Shown here: one piece after another, positions 43,632-52,324 of the stretch
Position numbering within the stretch: the stretch's first letter is position 1
Layout of the letters: the number at the start of each line of letters is the position of its first letter
Assembly: GCA_025655595.1 (NCBI GenBank)
Contig: JAHXIO010000019.1
Span: 62,001-126,000 of the forward strand
Reading direction: 5' to 3'
Source: Candidatus Thiodiazotropha sp. (ex Monitilora ramsayi)
Lineage (GTDB): Bacteria; Pseudomonadota; Gammaproteobacteria; Chromatiales; Chromatiaceae
DNA length: 64,000 nucleotides
Notes under the pieces: generated by a model
Database searches by the model: none
What the model was told of the DNA's origin: nothing
The model's input: only the letters and a program-made list of their open reading frames with translations
Program-made: the position numbers and the translations under genes

Positions 43632-45749
43632 ATGGAGACGCCACGTAAAAGCTTCAGAGAAATGATCAGGACATCCCTGCGCTATAAGCTGTTAGTGCTG
43701 GTTTTGTTTCCAATCCTTCTCATCATGCCGATCTTTCTATTGTTCGCGGTATTCTGGGGATCAAACTTCAGCTACGAACAGTTATTGATAAAAGTCAATA
43801 CCGATTTGGCAGTGGCGGATGACCATTTTATAAGAATTCGTGAAGACTATCTAAACAGCCTTTCCAACTTGGCGGAGTCTCATGGTTTTTATACTGCGCT
43901 GGAGTCGAAGAGTGACAGTGCAATCGCAACGCAATTACAGGCACACCAATTAAATGCAGGGTTTTCCTATCTTTATCTGTTGGACAGAAATGGCAATCGC
44001 TATTTTGATCCTGCAATACATGGTCATACCTCACCCTCTCTATTGGCTGCAATGCAGGGGACGCCACGTGTCGGTATAGAGATCCTTTCGGCAGATGAGC
44101 TGGAAGCCGTATCGCCAGGCCTGGCCAAACGAGTCAAGTTATCCCTTATCGATACGCGTCGCGCGAGACCGACAGAGCGTAAAATCGAAGAGCGGGGAAT
44201 GATGATCCGTGCAATATACCCAGTAAGTGATTCGAGAGGTGAGGTTATTGCACTACTTGACGGCGGTGTTTTATTAAATGGCAATTTTGATTTTGTGGAT
44301 ACCATTCGTGATCTGGTTTATGGTCCCGGCAGCCTGCCCGTGGGTAGCTTGGGGACTGTAACGGTATTTCTGGATGATGTGCGCATAACAACTAATGTTC
44401 CCCGGCGCCCTAAGGAGAGGGCTCTGGGTACACGTGTGTCCGATGAAGTCCGTACTCAGGTTTTGGATCATGGTGAAAAGTGGATAGATCGTGCTTTTGT
44501 TGTCAACGATTGGTATATCTCATCTTATCAGCCCATATTAGATGTCAACGGTGATCGCGTAGGTATGCTATATGCGGGATTTCTCGAAGCTCCGTTTCGG
44601 AATGAACTCTGGCAGGCGTTGATCATTCTGATTCTTTTCTTTCTTGGTTTGATGCTTATATCCGGGTTGCTTTCCGTTTGGGGTGCAAAGTCCATATTTA
44701 AACCGCTAGAGATGATGAGTGAAGTCGTACACGCGACCCGTCAGGGTATCTCGAAGAGAATTGGAGAGGTTGATTCACAAGACGAGATCGGCGTGTTGGC
44801 CCGAGAACTCGACGTGTTGTTAGAGTTGTTGCGAAAACGTAATCAAGAGATACAGGAATGGGCGGATCAACTGGAGGACAAGGTAGATGAACGCACGGGT
44901 GAGCTGAAACGTAAGAACGAAAAGCTTGTCAGCACCATACAGGTGTTACGGGAAACACGGGCCCAGCTGATCGCCGCAGAGAAATTGGCGGCATTGGGTG
45001 AGCTGACTGCCGGTGTTGCACACGAGATTAATAATCCCACGGCTGTAATAATCGGTAATCTCGATCTTTTGGTAGATGATCTCGGTGAGCAGGCCGAACC
45101 GGTACGCAACGAAATTGATTTGATCATAGAACAGGTGTTCCGCATTAAGGAGATCATCCACAATCTGCTTGATTACGCAAAACAGGAACAGGTAAGCGAC
45201 ACACCTTCACTTATAGATGTGAACGAAGTCGTACAAAATACGCAAGCGCTTGTACGCCATCTTCAAAAAAATAACAAGTTTGAGCTTAGGATTTTTTTAC
45301 ATGCATCACAACCTGTTTCAATCAATCCCAGCGAGTTACAGCAGGTACTGGTCAATCTTGTGGTGAATGCTGTTCACGCACTTAACGATGATGACGGTCA
45401 GATTGAGATAGAGACAAAGAACTGGCTAAATAAGGGTGTGGTTATTTGTGTGCGTGATAACGGTATCGGTATGGATGAGCAGACTGCCGGTCAAATATTC
45501 AATCCATTCTTTTCCCAGATGCGAAATGGAAGAGGGACCGGTCTTGGACTCTCTATCAGCTACGGATTGGTAAGGAAGTATGGTGGCGGGATTACAGTGG
45601 AGACCAAGCCCGGTGAGGGTGCTGAATTCTCAGTATGGTTGCTACATCAGCCGCCGCGCGAAAAGAACAATCTGGAGTCAGGGGTTGTCAATGAGTTTAA
45701 TGAAGGAGATGTCTTAAGTGGATCGTTTGTAAAGACAGGGCAGGGTTGA
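43632..45749 (+). CDS. Sensor histidine kinase with periplasmic Cache-like domain
   Basis: A 705-residue membrane kinase. Transmembrane segments at about 19-44 and 327-352 enclose a large periplasmic region that reads like a double Cache sensor (YLYLLDRNGNRYFDP, IYPVSDSRGEVIALLDGG, YISSYQPILDVNGDRVGMLY). Then HAMP (about 353-405), a coiled coil, the H box TAGVAHEINNPTAVIIGNL, N box LVNLVVNAVHAL and G boxes RDNGIGMD and GRGTGLGLSISYGLV. Partner of the NtrC-type regulator 30 bp upstream. Cache domains bind small ligands outside the cell; formate, another carboxylate or an oxyanion would fit the regulon, but that is speculation. Confidence 0.92.
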   Translation: METPRKSFREMIRTSLRYKLLVLVLFPILLIMPIFLLFAVFWGSNFSYEQLLIKVNTDLAVADDHFIRIREDYLNSLSNLAESHGFYTALESKSDSAIATQLQAHQLNAGFSYLYLLDRNGNRYFDPAIHGHTSPSLLAAMQGTPRVGIEILSADELEAVSPGLAKRVKLSLIDTRRARPTERKIEERGMMIRAIYPVSDSRGEVIALLDGGVLLNGNFDFVDTIRDLVYGPGSLPVGSLGTVTVFLDDVRITTNVPRRPKERALGTRVSDEVRTQVLDHGEKWIDRAFVVNDWYISSYQPILDVNGDRVGMLYAGFLEAPFRNELWQALIILILFFLGLMLISGLLSVWGAKSIFKPLEMMSEVVHATRQGISKRIGEVDSQDEIGVLARELDVLLELLRKRNQEIQEWADQLEDKVDERTGELKRKNEKLVSTIQVLRETRAQLIAAEKLAALGELTAGVAHEINNPTAVIIGNLDLLVDDLGEQAEPVRNEIDLIIEQVFRIKEIIHNLLDYAKQEQVSDTPSLIDVNEVVQNTQALVRHLQKNNKFELRIFLHASQPVSINPSELQQVLVNLVVNAVHALNDDDGQIEIETKNWLNKGVVICVRDNGIGMDEQTAGQIFNPFFSQMRNGRGTGLGLSISYGLVRKYGGGITVETKPGEGAEFSVWLLHQPPREKNNLESGVVNEFNEGDVLSGSFVKTGQG

Positions 45750-46079
45750 TGCAAAAAGCTGCTCATTAGTATCGCTGATCACCTTTGTGTCGACTCTGAT
45801 AGGAGTGTGTATTCGCAGTATAGATGGAGTGACGTATCAGGGAGGCTACTTTGAATGGGGGTAGTGTACAGCTGGTCTTTTCTGTCGAAATATTTTACAC
45901 AGGTACTAGATTTCATCATATATGTATTGTGTAACCATCTGAATCTATGAGATTCATATCGATATGGCTCCAATCTTGCTATAACGTTATATAGGAGATC
46001 ACCAAATGGACTATAGGCATTAAACGACTATGCATCGGACCATATATACAGCTGATGCGGGCGATGAGGTATAAGCATC
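45750..46079. other. AT-rich intergenic region
   Basis: 330 bp after the histidine kinase with no convincing gene. At 46006-46023 there is a five-codon frame (M-D-Y-R-H-stop) with AGGAG 8 bp upstream, which could be a leader peptide or chance. No terminator with a T-run was seen after the kinase. Confidence 0.45.
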
Positions 46080-46268
46080 ATGTTAGTGATGAATCTATTT
46101 AACGATCAAGTAGTGGAAGAAGACTTGGCCTCTGATGAGCCGGAATATCCGGATGAAGTTCTTGAATCTGAATGGAACCCGGTACTGGCTGAGATTCAGT
46201 CCACCATCAGTTCAGATAATGACGGTGCTGACACAAAGAAAGACGAACAGATTGAATCAAAATCTTGA
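46080..46268 (+). CDS. Small acidic protein, hypothetical
   Basis: A 62-residue frame preceded by GAGGT at a good distance (about 9 bp). The sequence is highly acidic (EEDLASDEPEYPDEVLESE) with a polar C-terminus and no cysteine, signal or membrane segment. No family recognised. The good ribosome-binding site is the main support; it may be a chance frame in an AT-rich stretch. Confidence 0.4.
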   Translation: MLVMNLFNDQVVEEDLASDEPEYPDEVLESEWNPVLAEIQSTISSDNDGADTKKDEQIESKS

Positions 46269-46662
46269 TTGCTGACCTTAGAGTTACCGTGCATGCTATA
46301 TGTATGATGCATGCAATTATGAATTAGAATCTGGCAATATAATAGATTGAAATCGTAACAGGATTTGATACCCAATAAATCTGATCTCAGAGAATCTTTC
46401 GTTTTCTCTACGTACCCCGTTATACCTTAGCATAGCCATCATCGGCTGAGTGTAGCAAGCCATTAAGCAATAGCTATACAACTCAGGTAATTGAGTCAAT
46501 GGCTATGCCTCATCCGATTAGTGTATGATTCACTATCTCTGATTGTTTTTATATTCAAGATCAGTGGGAAGATCGAATGATCTTGAGTGATCTGTCGATA
46601 TAATTTTTACGTAAATAGTCGTCCCCCTGTCATCAAATTTATAGAAAAAGGATGATCTGTCT
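46269..46662. other. AT-rich intergenic region with inverted repeats
   Basis: 394 bp without a supported gene. A 9-bp perfect inverted pair CATAGCCAT (46431-46439) and ATGGCTATG (46499-46507) encloses an imperfect inner pair CTGAGT-GTAGC / GCTATACAACTCAG, so the RNA could fold into a branched hairpin. TGCATGC and GCATGCA near 46290-46316 form another. No T-run follows either. Could be an unrecognised RNA element or a decayed repeat. Confidence 0.4.
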
Positions 46663-47535
46663 GTGAATACTTTAAAGTATCATGTTTTACTTGGTATCCT
46701 GCTGATAACACTTTCAGATGTCAGTTGTTCCCAATCTCCCGTCTGGAAAGTCACAAATGGAAATAATACTCTTTTTTTAGGGGGGACGGTTCACGTTTTA
46801 AGCGAGTCTGACTACCCACTACCAGTACAATTCGAGGAAGCCTACAGACAATCAGATTCCCTGGTATTTGAAACAGATATTCAGAAACTCAAGTCCACCG
46901 AATATCAGATCGCACTGTTGGGTGAGGTGGTATACACAGACGGTAAAAATTTACAGACATCGCTAAAGCCTGATACTTATCAGGCACTGGAGGAGTACCT
47001 TACAAGCCGGAATATTCCTCTCTCGATCATTAATCATTTAAAGCCCGGTATGGCCGCATTGACATTGACAATGATCGAACTACAACGGTTCGGTCTTGTC
47101 GGTACAGGCGTGGATGAGCATTTCAGTGCAAGGGCAATCAGAGACAATAAGAAGACCGAGGGGCTCGAATCGCCGGATCAGCAGCTGGCCTTTATAAAGA
47201 ATTTTGGTATTGGGTATGAAGATGAACTAATTCTTTATACCCTGCGTGATGCAGAAAATTTACCCGATATCATGAAGAATCTGAAAAATGCATGGCGCAG
47301 AGGCGATAACGCTACGCTCGAAGATCTTGCGCTGACGCCGCTCAAAGGAGAGTTTCCGAAAATTCACAAGATATTGATCGCTCAACGTAATCAGGCATGG
47401 ATAGAGAAAATAGAAAAGATGCTGGATACCCCGGATGTAGAGTTCGTCCTGTTTGGCGCATTACATCTTCTGGGTGAAGAAGGTATTCTCAGGCGGTTGG
47501 AATCCAAGGGGCATGAAGTAAAAATGTTGGAATAA
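46663..47535 (+). CDS. TraB/GumN family protein
   Basis: A 290-residue exported protein. N-terminal signal LLGILLITLSDVSC-SQ (the residues before the Cys are not a canonical lipobox). The mature domain shows the GumN/TraB pattern: LFLGGTVHVLSESDYPLP near the start (G-x-x-H), SLVFETDI, a middle GLESPDQQLAFI, and near the C-terminus FVLFGALHLLGEEGILRRLE (second G-x-x-H). The family resembles Tiki-type metalloproteases, but function in bacteria is unclear. The start is GTG at 46663 behind AAAAAGGA. Confidence 0.82.
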   Translation: MNTLKYHVLLGILLITLSDVSCSQSPVWKVTNGNNTLFLGGTVHVLSESDYPLPVQFEEAYRQSDSLVFETDIQKLKSTEYQIALLGEVVYTDGKNLQTSLKPDTYQALEEYLTSRNIPLSIINHLKPGMAALTLTMIELQRFGLVGTGVDEHFSARAIRDNKKTEGLESPDQQLAFIKNFGIGYEDELILYTLRDAENLPDIMKNLKNAWRRGDNATLEDLALTPLKGEFPKIHKILIAQRNQAWIEKIEKMLDTPDVEFVLFGALHLLGEEGILRRLESKGHEVKMLE

Positions 47536-47711
47536 CAATTATATGGAAACGATATGTCGAATATTTTATGAGCATGAGTGCACTCTTTTCGGTACTAAAA
47601 GCACACGATCAATGAATGAACTCTTTGCTTGTACTCAGGAAGATCGATAGATCAAACGCTAAACTTGTAACAGCGTGGTTTTGTAATGACTCTATGAAAG
47701 GGATTAGATCG

Positions 47712-48080
47712 ATGTCGCCACATGAGACTAAAAACAAACTTGATCTTATTGTAGAAAACGCCCGTCGTGATCGTGAGGAGAGGGAGAAAGGCTACCGTGC
47801 TCAGGCGCTCAAGATGTACCCTTGGATATGCGGCCGATGTGGACGAGAATTTACGCGAGAGAACTTAAGAGAACTTACGGTACATCATCGTGACCATAAT
47901 CACGATAACAATCCTCCGGATGGCAGCAATTGGGAGCTACTTTGTCTTTACTGCCACGACAATGAGCATTCTCGATACATAGATGAAGACAATGCAGTCA
48001 ACGTAGTAGATAAGAATCACAATACGACAACACATCAACCATTTGCGGGTTTGGGGGATTTGTTGAAAGGTAAAAAATAG
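47712..48080 (+). CDS. yajD: YajD-like HNH nuclease
   Basis: A 122-residue HNH-family protein closely resembling E. coli YajD: ALKMYPWICGRCGREFTREN, LRELTVHHRDHNHDNNPPDG and NWELLCLYCHDNEHSRY, with two CxxC zinc pairs (CGRC, CLYC) and the HH/N/H catalytic set. C-terminal FAGLGDLLKGKK also matches. The ATG at 47712 gives the family length; earlier in-frame starts (47616) add unrelated residues. Cytoplasmic; substrate not known. Confidence 0.9.
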   Translation: MSPHETKNKLDLIVENARRDREEREKGYRAQALKMYPWICGRCGREFTRENLRELTVHHRDHNHDNNPPDGSNWELLCLYCHDNEHSRYIDEDNAVNVVDKNHNTTTHQPFAGLGDLLKGKK

Positions 48081-48409
48081 GTATTGACAGTAACAAGCTA
48101 ACCACTGTGTCCCTGCCTAGTCAGGCATCAACCAATTTCATGAGCAGTCATTAGTGATCATTTTCAATATCATGTTGTAAATTGGTATTCACCAGATCAT
48201 ATTTTAATTCCTATCAGATATGTATTTATTTCTTTAAATCCTATTCACAGGGGAACATCTCCATGCTAATTGGATAATAAAATCAATATCTTAAGTGCAT
48301 GTAATTCTGTCGTTTAACATAGATCAAGGATGCCGTATCTGTTCAGAATCAAAATTCGCCGATGCTGTTTCGACCTGGCCAAACTGCCTTTGTCTTCAAG
48401 GAATTGCAC
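48081..48409. other. AT-rich intergenic region
   Basis: 329 bp upstream of the PilJ-domain gene. A weak FNR/Anr-like sequence TTAAC-ATAG-ATCAA lies at 48314-48327 (right half-site perfect, left half poor). No gene or repeat was recognised. Confidence 0.4.
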
Positions 48410-49198
48410 ATGCGCGGACAGAAAATTTATTATCTCTATCTCCTCCTGGGTTTGTTTTGTCTCTTTCCAGCCAATATTTATGCAGATGCCATAAAAGACT
48501 ACGGCGAAGCCATCAACCAGGCTGGTCGTCAGCGTATGTTGAGTCAAAGGATGGTCAAGGCGTTTGCCCAGATTGGGCAGCAGGTTTTATACGCAAATCC
48601 GAGAGGGCAACTGAATTCAGCTATTAAGCTCTATGAAAAGCAGCTAAATAATCTAAAAGGTTTCGCTCGATCGGAACAGACAAAATTTGCTTTAAACAAT
48701 GCTGAAAAGGTATGGGGACGCTACAGGAAAGTGGCCGGCGGTGATGTGAGTCTCGAGAGCGCAATCAAACTCAACAAATTAAGTGAAGAGTTGCTTCAGG
48801 CCAGTCAGCGAGTTGTGGAGGCTTTGGTTAGAGAGGCCCGAACGGAAAAAGCCCATATCGTCGATATCTCAGGTCGTCAACGAATGCTCTCCCAGCGAAT
48901 GGCTAAATTCTATCTATTGCTATCCTGGGGGCTGGAGGATCCTGATTACCATAATGAGTTTAAAAAAGCAGAGTCAGAATTTTCAGAAGCCTTATTGGAA
49001 TTGAATGGCTCGTCGCTGAATACAGTAGAGATCAAACAAGTTCTCGAAAAAGTAAAAAAGCAGTGGCGTTTTTTTCAGTTGACGAAAATCATGGATAAAG
49101 GACAGTATCTGCCGTCAGTGGTTGCACGCACTACAGAGACATTATTAAAGGATATGAACCGTGTGACCGGTATGTATGCGAAAGTTTCAGTTATGTGA
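48410..49198 (+). CDS. Exported protein with two PilJ/NarX-type helical modules
   Basis: A 262-residue protein with a signal peptide (LGLFCLFPANIYA-DA) and two repeats of the PilJ-N/type IV pili methyl-accepting domain: INQAGRQRMLSQRMVKAFAQ near the mature N-terminus and DISGRQRMLSQRMAKFYLLL about 120 residues later. This GRQRMLSQRM helix resembles the P-box-type ligand helix of nitrate sensors NarX/NarQ and PilJ. There is no signalling domain attached, so it is a free periplasmic sensor or binding protein. The ATG at 48410 has AAGGA upstream. It faces the fdhD/regulator genes convergently. Confidence 0.8.
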   Translation: MRGQKIYYLYLLLGLFCLFPANIYADAIKDYGEAINQAGRQRMLSQRMVKAFAQIGQQVLYANPRGQLNSAIKLYEKQLNNLKGFARSEQTKFALNNAEKVWGRYRKVAGGDVSLESAIKLNKLSEELLQASQRVVEALVREARTEKAHIVDISGRQRMLSQRMAKFYLLLSWGLEDPDYHNEFKKAESEFSEALLELNGSSLNTVEIKQVLEKVKKQWRFFQLTKIMDKGQYLPSVVARTTETLLKDMNRVTGMYAKVSVM

Positions 49199-49281
49199 TC
49201 ATCCGTCTATCTGGTGCTTTAACCAGAACAAGATATCAGGAAGAACTGTCTGGATTTCTCACTTATAGATAGACTCCCTGA

Positions 49282-50196
49282 CTATTCATCTCCCCAAATT
49301 AAATCACCCGCCTCAGCGAGATCATATCCAGTCAGACTCTCTGCCATGGCTTGAGAATCAGGTGAGCGCAATCTTGCAATCAGATCCTGAAAAAGTCGTC
49401 TGAACCAGATACTTCTCTGTAGTGCAAGGTCAAATGACTCCCAGCCGAAAGAGATGAAGCCTAGTCCGTACTCAGTTGCAGCTGCCCTAGCACCCGGTGC
49501 AACATCGGCTTGTCCCATGGCTATGCTTGCTGCGGCTTCCCTTTCCGACAAAGCCGTGGCGATACAGTTCAACCGGTCTGCACTGGTTTCATAACGGCTG
49601 AGTACTTCTAACAGAAATCGTTGTGCCCCGGCTCCGCTCTGTCTCAATGCCCAGCGATACTTATGATCGATCATCGCTTCTGGATCCAGACCTTCGGCCT
49701 CCAGTGCCGGGGATATCATCAAACCCTGTTCACGGCGGAACATGCGTATCAGCACCCAATGGCGGAATTGGTTGTACTGTTTCAAAAGTGCGGGATGACG
49801 GGTATGGCTCTCTTCGTTAGGCCCCCAGTGGATGCCACTGGCATCTACACGATTCGCCTGCAGCAGATCCAGACCGAGCCGAGTTCCGGTGGGTGTATAA
49901 CTGACCAGTGCATGGGCGCCTGTGTCCTGGGCAAAATTCATAATCAGGCGATAGAGTAAGGGGTCGTCGCTACCCGCGATAATCAGACGGTTGGTCATCA
50001 GACCACCATGAGCGGAGTCAAGCATCCAGCGATCCACCAGTTCTCTGGGAAAGAGCCACTTGCCGGTGATCTTGGTGGCGGGAATACGTTCTTCATTGAC
50101 CAGAGAATAGATCTTCTTTTCGTTCAAGTGCAGATATTCCGCTACTTGTTTGACATTCATAAAGACCTGCTGCTGTTGTGACATGACTGCTGACAT
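49282..50196 (-). CDS. Excisionase-type HTH regulator with PBP-like domain
   Basis: A 304-residue protein. Residues about 12-60 are an excisionase/MerR-like helix-turn-helix (MNVKQVAEYLHLNEKKIYSL, then IPATKITGKWLFPRELVDRW). The rest is a periplasmic-binding-protein-like fold (NRLIIAGSDDPLLYRLI, YTPTGTRLGLDLLQANRVD, GQADVAPGARAAATEYGLGF), as in ModE-like one-component regulators with a PBP domain. The ATG at 50196 follows GGAGGG. Third gene of the moaA-fdhD operon; likely senses molybdate, tungstate or a cofactor intermediate (inference). Confidence 0.85.
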   Translation of the reverse strand: MSAVMSQQQQVFMNVKQVAEYLHLNEKKIYSLVNEERIPATKITGKWLFPRELVDRWMLDSAHGGLMTNRLIIAGSDDPLLYRLIMNFAQDTGAHALVSYTPTGTRLGLDLLQANRVDASGIHWGPNEESHTRHPALLKQYNQFRHWVLIRMFRREQGLMISPALEAEGLDPEAMIDHKYRWALRQSGAGAQRFLLEVLSRYETSADRLNCIATALSEREAAASIAMGQADVAPGARAAATEYGLGFISFGWESFDLALQRSIWFRRLFQDLIARLRSPDSQAMAESLTGYDLAEAGDLIWGDE

Positions 50197-50212
50197 TTTG
50201 TCTTCCCTCCAC

Positions 50213-51094
50213 TCAGCTCTTTGCATGTTCCACTAACCCTGTTGTACGGCGTATCCCATGCCCCTGCGGAATGGCATCGAAGTCGATCCACTCCGCTCCG
50301 TGATAGACAAGGAAATGATTCCCCTTGGCGCGTGCGATGAGAATCACTCCAACCTGTCTGGCAATATCCAATCCCATCTGAGTGACACCGGATCGCGAAA
50401 GCAGTATGGGTATGCCCATCTGCGCCACCTTGATAACCATCTCCGAAGTGAGTCGTCCCGTGGTGTAAAAGATTTTATCGTCGCCGGAGATTTCGTTGAG
50501 CCACATGTGACCGGCAATAGCGTCCACGGCGTTGTGCCTGCCCACATCCTCGATAAACAGCATCAGTTCTGCGTTGCGACAGAGAGCGCAGCCGTGTACG
50601 GCACCGGCCCTTTTGTAGATCTCGTTATGTTCATTGAGATTCTTCAACAGGGCATAAATACCGGATTGTCTCAAACCGACGCTGGGCAGTCGTATCTTGT
50701 CGATCTCATCCATGATGCCGCCGAACACGGTACCTTGACCGCAACCGGTGGTAACGGTTTTCCGGCCCATCTTTTTATCCAATCCATCAATACCGTCAAA
50801 GGTGGTTACCGCGACAGAGTCAGTCTCCCAGTCGACCTGGATTGCCTTGATCTGTGTAATCTCCCTCACCATGCGCTGGTTACGCAGCCAACCGAGCACC
50901 AGTAATTCCGGTCTCGTGCCCAGTGTCATGAGGGTGACAATCTCTTTTTTGTCGATATAGAGGGTCAATGCGCGTTCTGCGGCAATATGCCCATCCCGTG
51001 CATCACTAAATTCGTCGATTGCAGTAACAGGCTCTGCAGCATTGAGACCGGCATCGGTCATTTGCGGTTTGTAGGGGAAGTATCTTGCATCCAC
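50213..51094 (-). CDS. fdhD: Formate dehydrogenase accessory sulfurtransferase
   Basis: About 293 residues. FdhD passes sulfur from a cysteine desulfurase to the bis-MGD cofactor before insertion in formate dehydrogenase. Family features: LVLGWLRNQRMVREITQIKA (from ELLVLGWL), TTGCGQGTVFG, the CxxC loop VHGCALCRN, FIEDVGRHNAVDAIAG, YTTGRLTSEMVIKVAQMGIP and ILLSRSGVT. The start is taken as GTG 51094 with GGGAG 6 bp before it; GTG 51118, overlapping moaA, is possible. Lies between moaA and the HTH/PBP regulator, divergent from the fdh operon. Confidence 0.94.
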   Translation of the reverse strand: MDARYFPYKPQMTDAGLNAAEPVTAIDEFSDARDGHIAAERALTLYIDKKEIVTLMTLGTRPELLVLGWLRNQRMVREITQIKAIQVDWETDSVAVTTFDGIDGLDKKMGRKTVTTGCGQGTVFGGIMDEIDKIRLPSVGLRQSGIYALLKNLNEHNEIYKRAGAVHGCALCRNAELMLFIEDVGRHNAVDAIAGHMWLNEISGDDKIFYTTGRLTSEMVIKVAQMGIPILLSRSGVTQMGLDIARQVGVILIARAKGNHFLVYHGAEWIDFDAIPQGHGIRRTTGLVEHAKS

Positions 51095-51110
51095 GTCTGG
51101 CTCCCGGTGG

Positions 51111-52133
51111 TTACCCACCTGTAGCGTTCATATGGCGGAAGATGACAGGTTTGGCGGAAAGATCGAATTCATGTCCTTTCGGCTTGATCTGCATGCTGTC
51201 GATGATGGCCTGCCGCAATGGTTCATCGTCTGTCGGATGTGCACGCACCACACGACGCAGATCCACCGAATGTTCCTGACCCAGGCAGAGCAGCAGTCTG
51301 CCTTCTGCGGTAAGGCGGACACGATTGCATGTGTCACAGAAATTGTGGCTATGCGGGGAGATAAAACCGACTCTGTGTGGACTGCCGTTAACACGATAGT
51401 ATCGCGCCGGTCCGCCGCTGCTCTCGTTTGTGGGGGTCATCTGATAGTATTTTTGCAGATCCATCAGGATCTGGTCGCTTGAATAGTAGACGGTCGCCCG
51501 GTCGTGATCCCCAACGAATCCCAGTGGCATCTCTTCAATAAAGCTGATATCCATTCCCCGGTCCTGTGCAAATCTGACAAGATCGGCTACCTCGTCGTGA
51601 TTGTGGTGCTTGAGAATGACAGAATTGATCTTTACCCGGTCGAAGCCGACGGCAAGTGCCGCGTCGATGCCATCGAGTGTGGCCCGGATATCACCTTTTC
51701 TGGTGATTCTAAGGAAGCGGTCTGCCCTGAGTGTGTCCAGGCTGATGTTGATGCGATTGATGCCAGCTGCTTTCAATGGTGCTGCATAACGATTCAGCAG
51801 GGTACCGTTAGTGGTCAGGGTGAAATCCTTCAGTCCCTGGAGTTGTCCCAGTTGCTCAAACAGTTGCATCACGTTGCGACGAGTCAGCGGTTCGCCCCCG
51901 GTGATGCGTATCTTGCTGACACCCAGATCGACAAAGTTCTTTCCGACCCGATAGAGCTCTTCCAGTGTGAGTAGCTGTGAGCGGGGGACAAACTTGATAT
52001 CCTCCGACATACAGTAGATGCAGCGCAGATCGCAGCGATCGGTGACCGAGATACGGAGGTAGCTGATCCTGCGATCAAAATTATCGATCAGCGTCGGTGT
52101 TCCGCTTTCGTGGTGGCCGCTTGTCTTGTTCAT
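51111..52133 (-). CDS. moaA: GTP 3',8-cyclase
   Basis: A 340-residue radical-SAM enzyme, first step of molybdopterin synthesis. The radical SAM motif is SVTDRCDLRCIYCM; GGEPLTRRNV, NISLDTLRADRF and ILKHHNHDE are typical; the C-terminal cluster motif is FCDTCNRVRLTAEGRLLLC (C-x2-C-x13-C); the protein ends in the required Gly-Gly. Start ATG 52133 gives the usual N-terminus; ATG 52172 is possible, but the frame's TTG at 52205 would lie upstream of the predicted transcript start. Heads the moaA-fdhD-regulator operon. Confidence 0.95.
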   Translation of the reverse strand: MNKTSGHHESGTPTLIDNFDRRISYLRISVTDRCDLRCIYCMSEDIKFVPRSQLLTLEELYRVGKNFVDLGVSKIRITGGEPLTRRNVMQLFEQLGQLQGLKDFTLTTNGTLLNRYAAPLKAAGINRINISLDTLRADRFLRITRKGDIRATLDGIDAALAVGFDRVKINSVILKHHNHDEVADLVRFAQDRGMDISFIEEMPLGFVGDHDRATVYYSSDQILMDLQKYYQMTPTNESSGGPARYYRVNGSPHRVGFISPHSHNFCDTCNRVRLTAEGRLLLCLGQEHSVDLRRVVRAHPTDDEPLRQAIIDSMQIKPKGHEFDLSAKPVIFRHMNATGG

Positions 52134-52200
52134 ACACGGTTTCTCATCGTATTTGTTGTCTTGCAAGGACATAAAGACCAGTGCGTCTCCCAGATGGGTA

Positions 52201-52216
52201 CGCAATTACCGTACCC
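52201..52216 (-). promoter_or_regulatory. Sigma-54 promoter of moaA-fdhD operon
   Basis: On the minus strand GGGTACG-GTAA-TTGCG fits the sigma-54 pattern with GG-N10-GC (consensus TGGCACG-N4-TTGCA). The expected start of transcription is near 52190. The same bases form a perfect inverted repeat GGGTACG-N7-CGTACCC (52196-52216), so the site could also be an operator. Confidence 0.7.
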
Positions 52217-52324
52217 AACTGCGACGTTAGGGTAATTCTCTTGGTCTCATCGCAATCCTCACTTCTGTATGTGTTTTGAAGATGGCTCAGGTGGTGTGAT
52301 TTGTACCAATGATGCACCGGCATC

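Noticed and set aside
46317-46499. 60-codon minus-strand frame in the gumN upstream region
   Set aside because: No ribosome-binding site or recognisable family; it coincides with an inverted-repeat region.
48314-48327. FNR/Anr box
   Set aside because: Only the right half-site ATCAA matches; the left half is poor. Kept only as a note in the intergenic entry.
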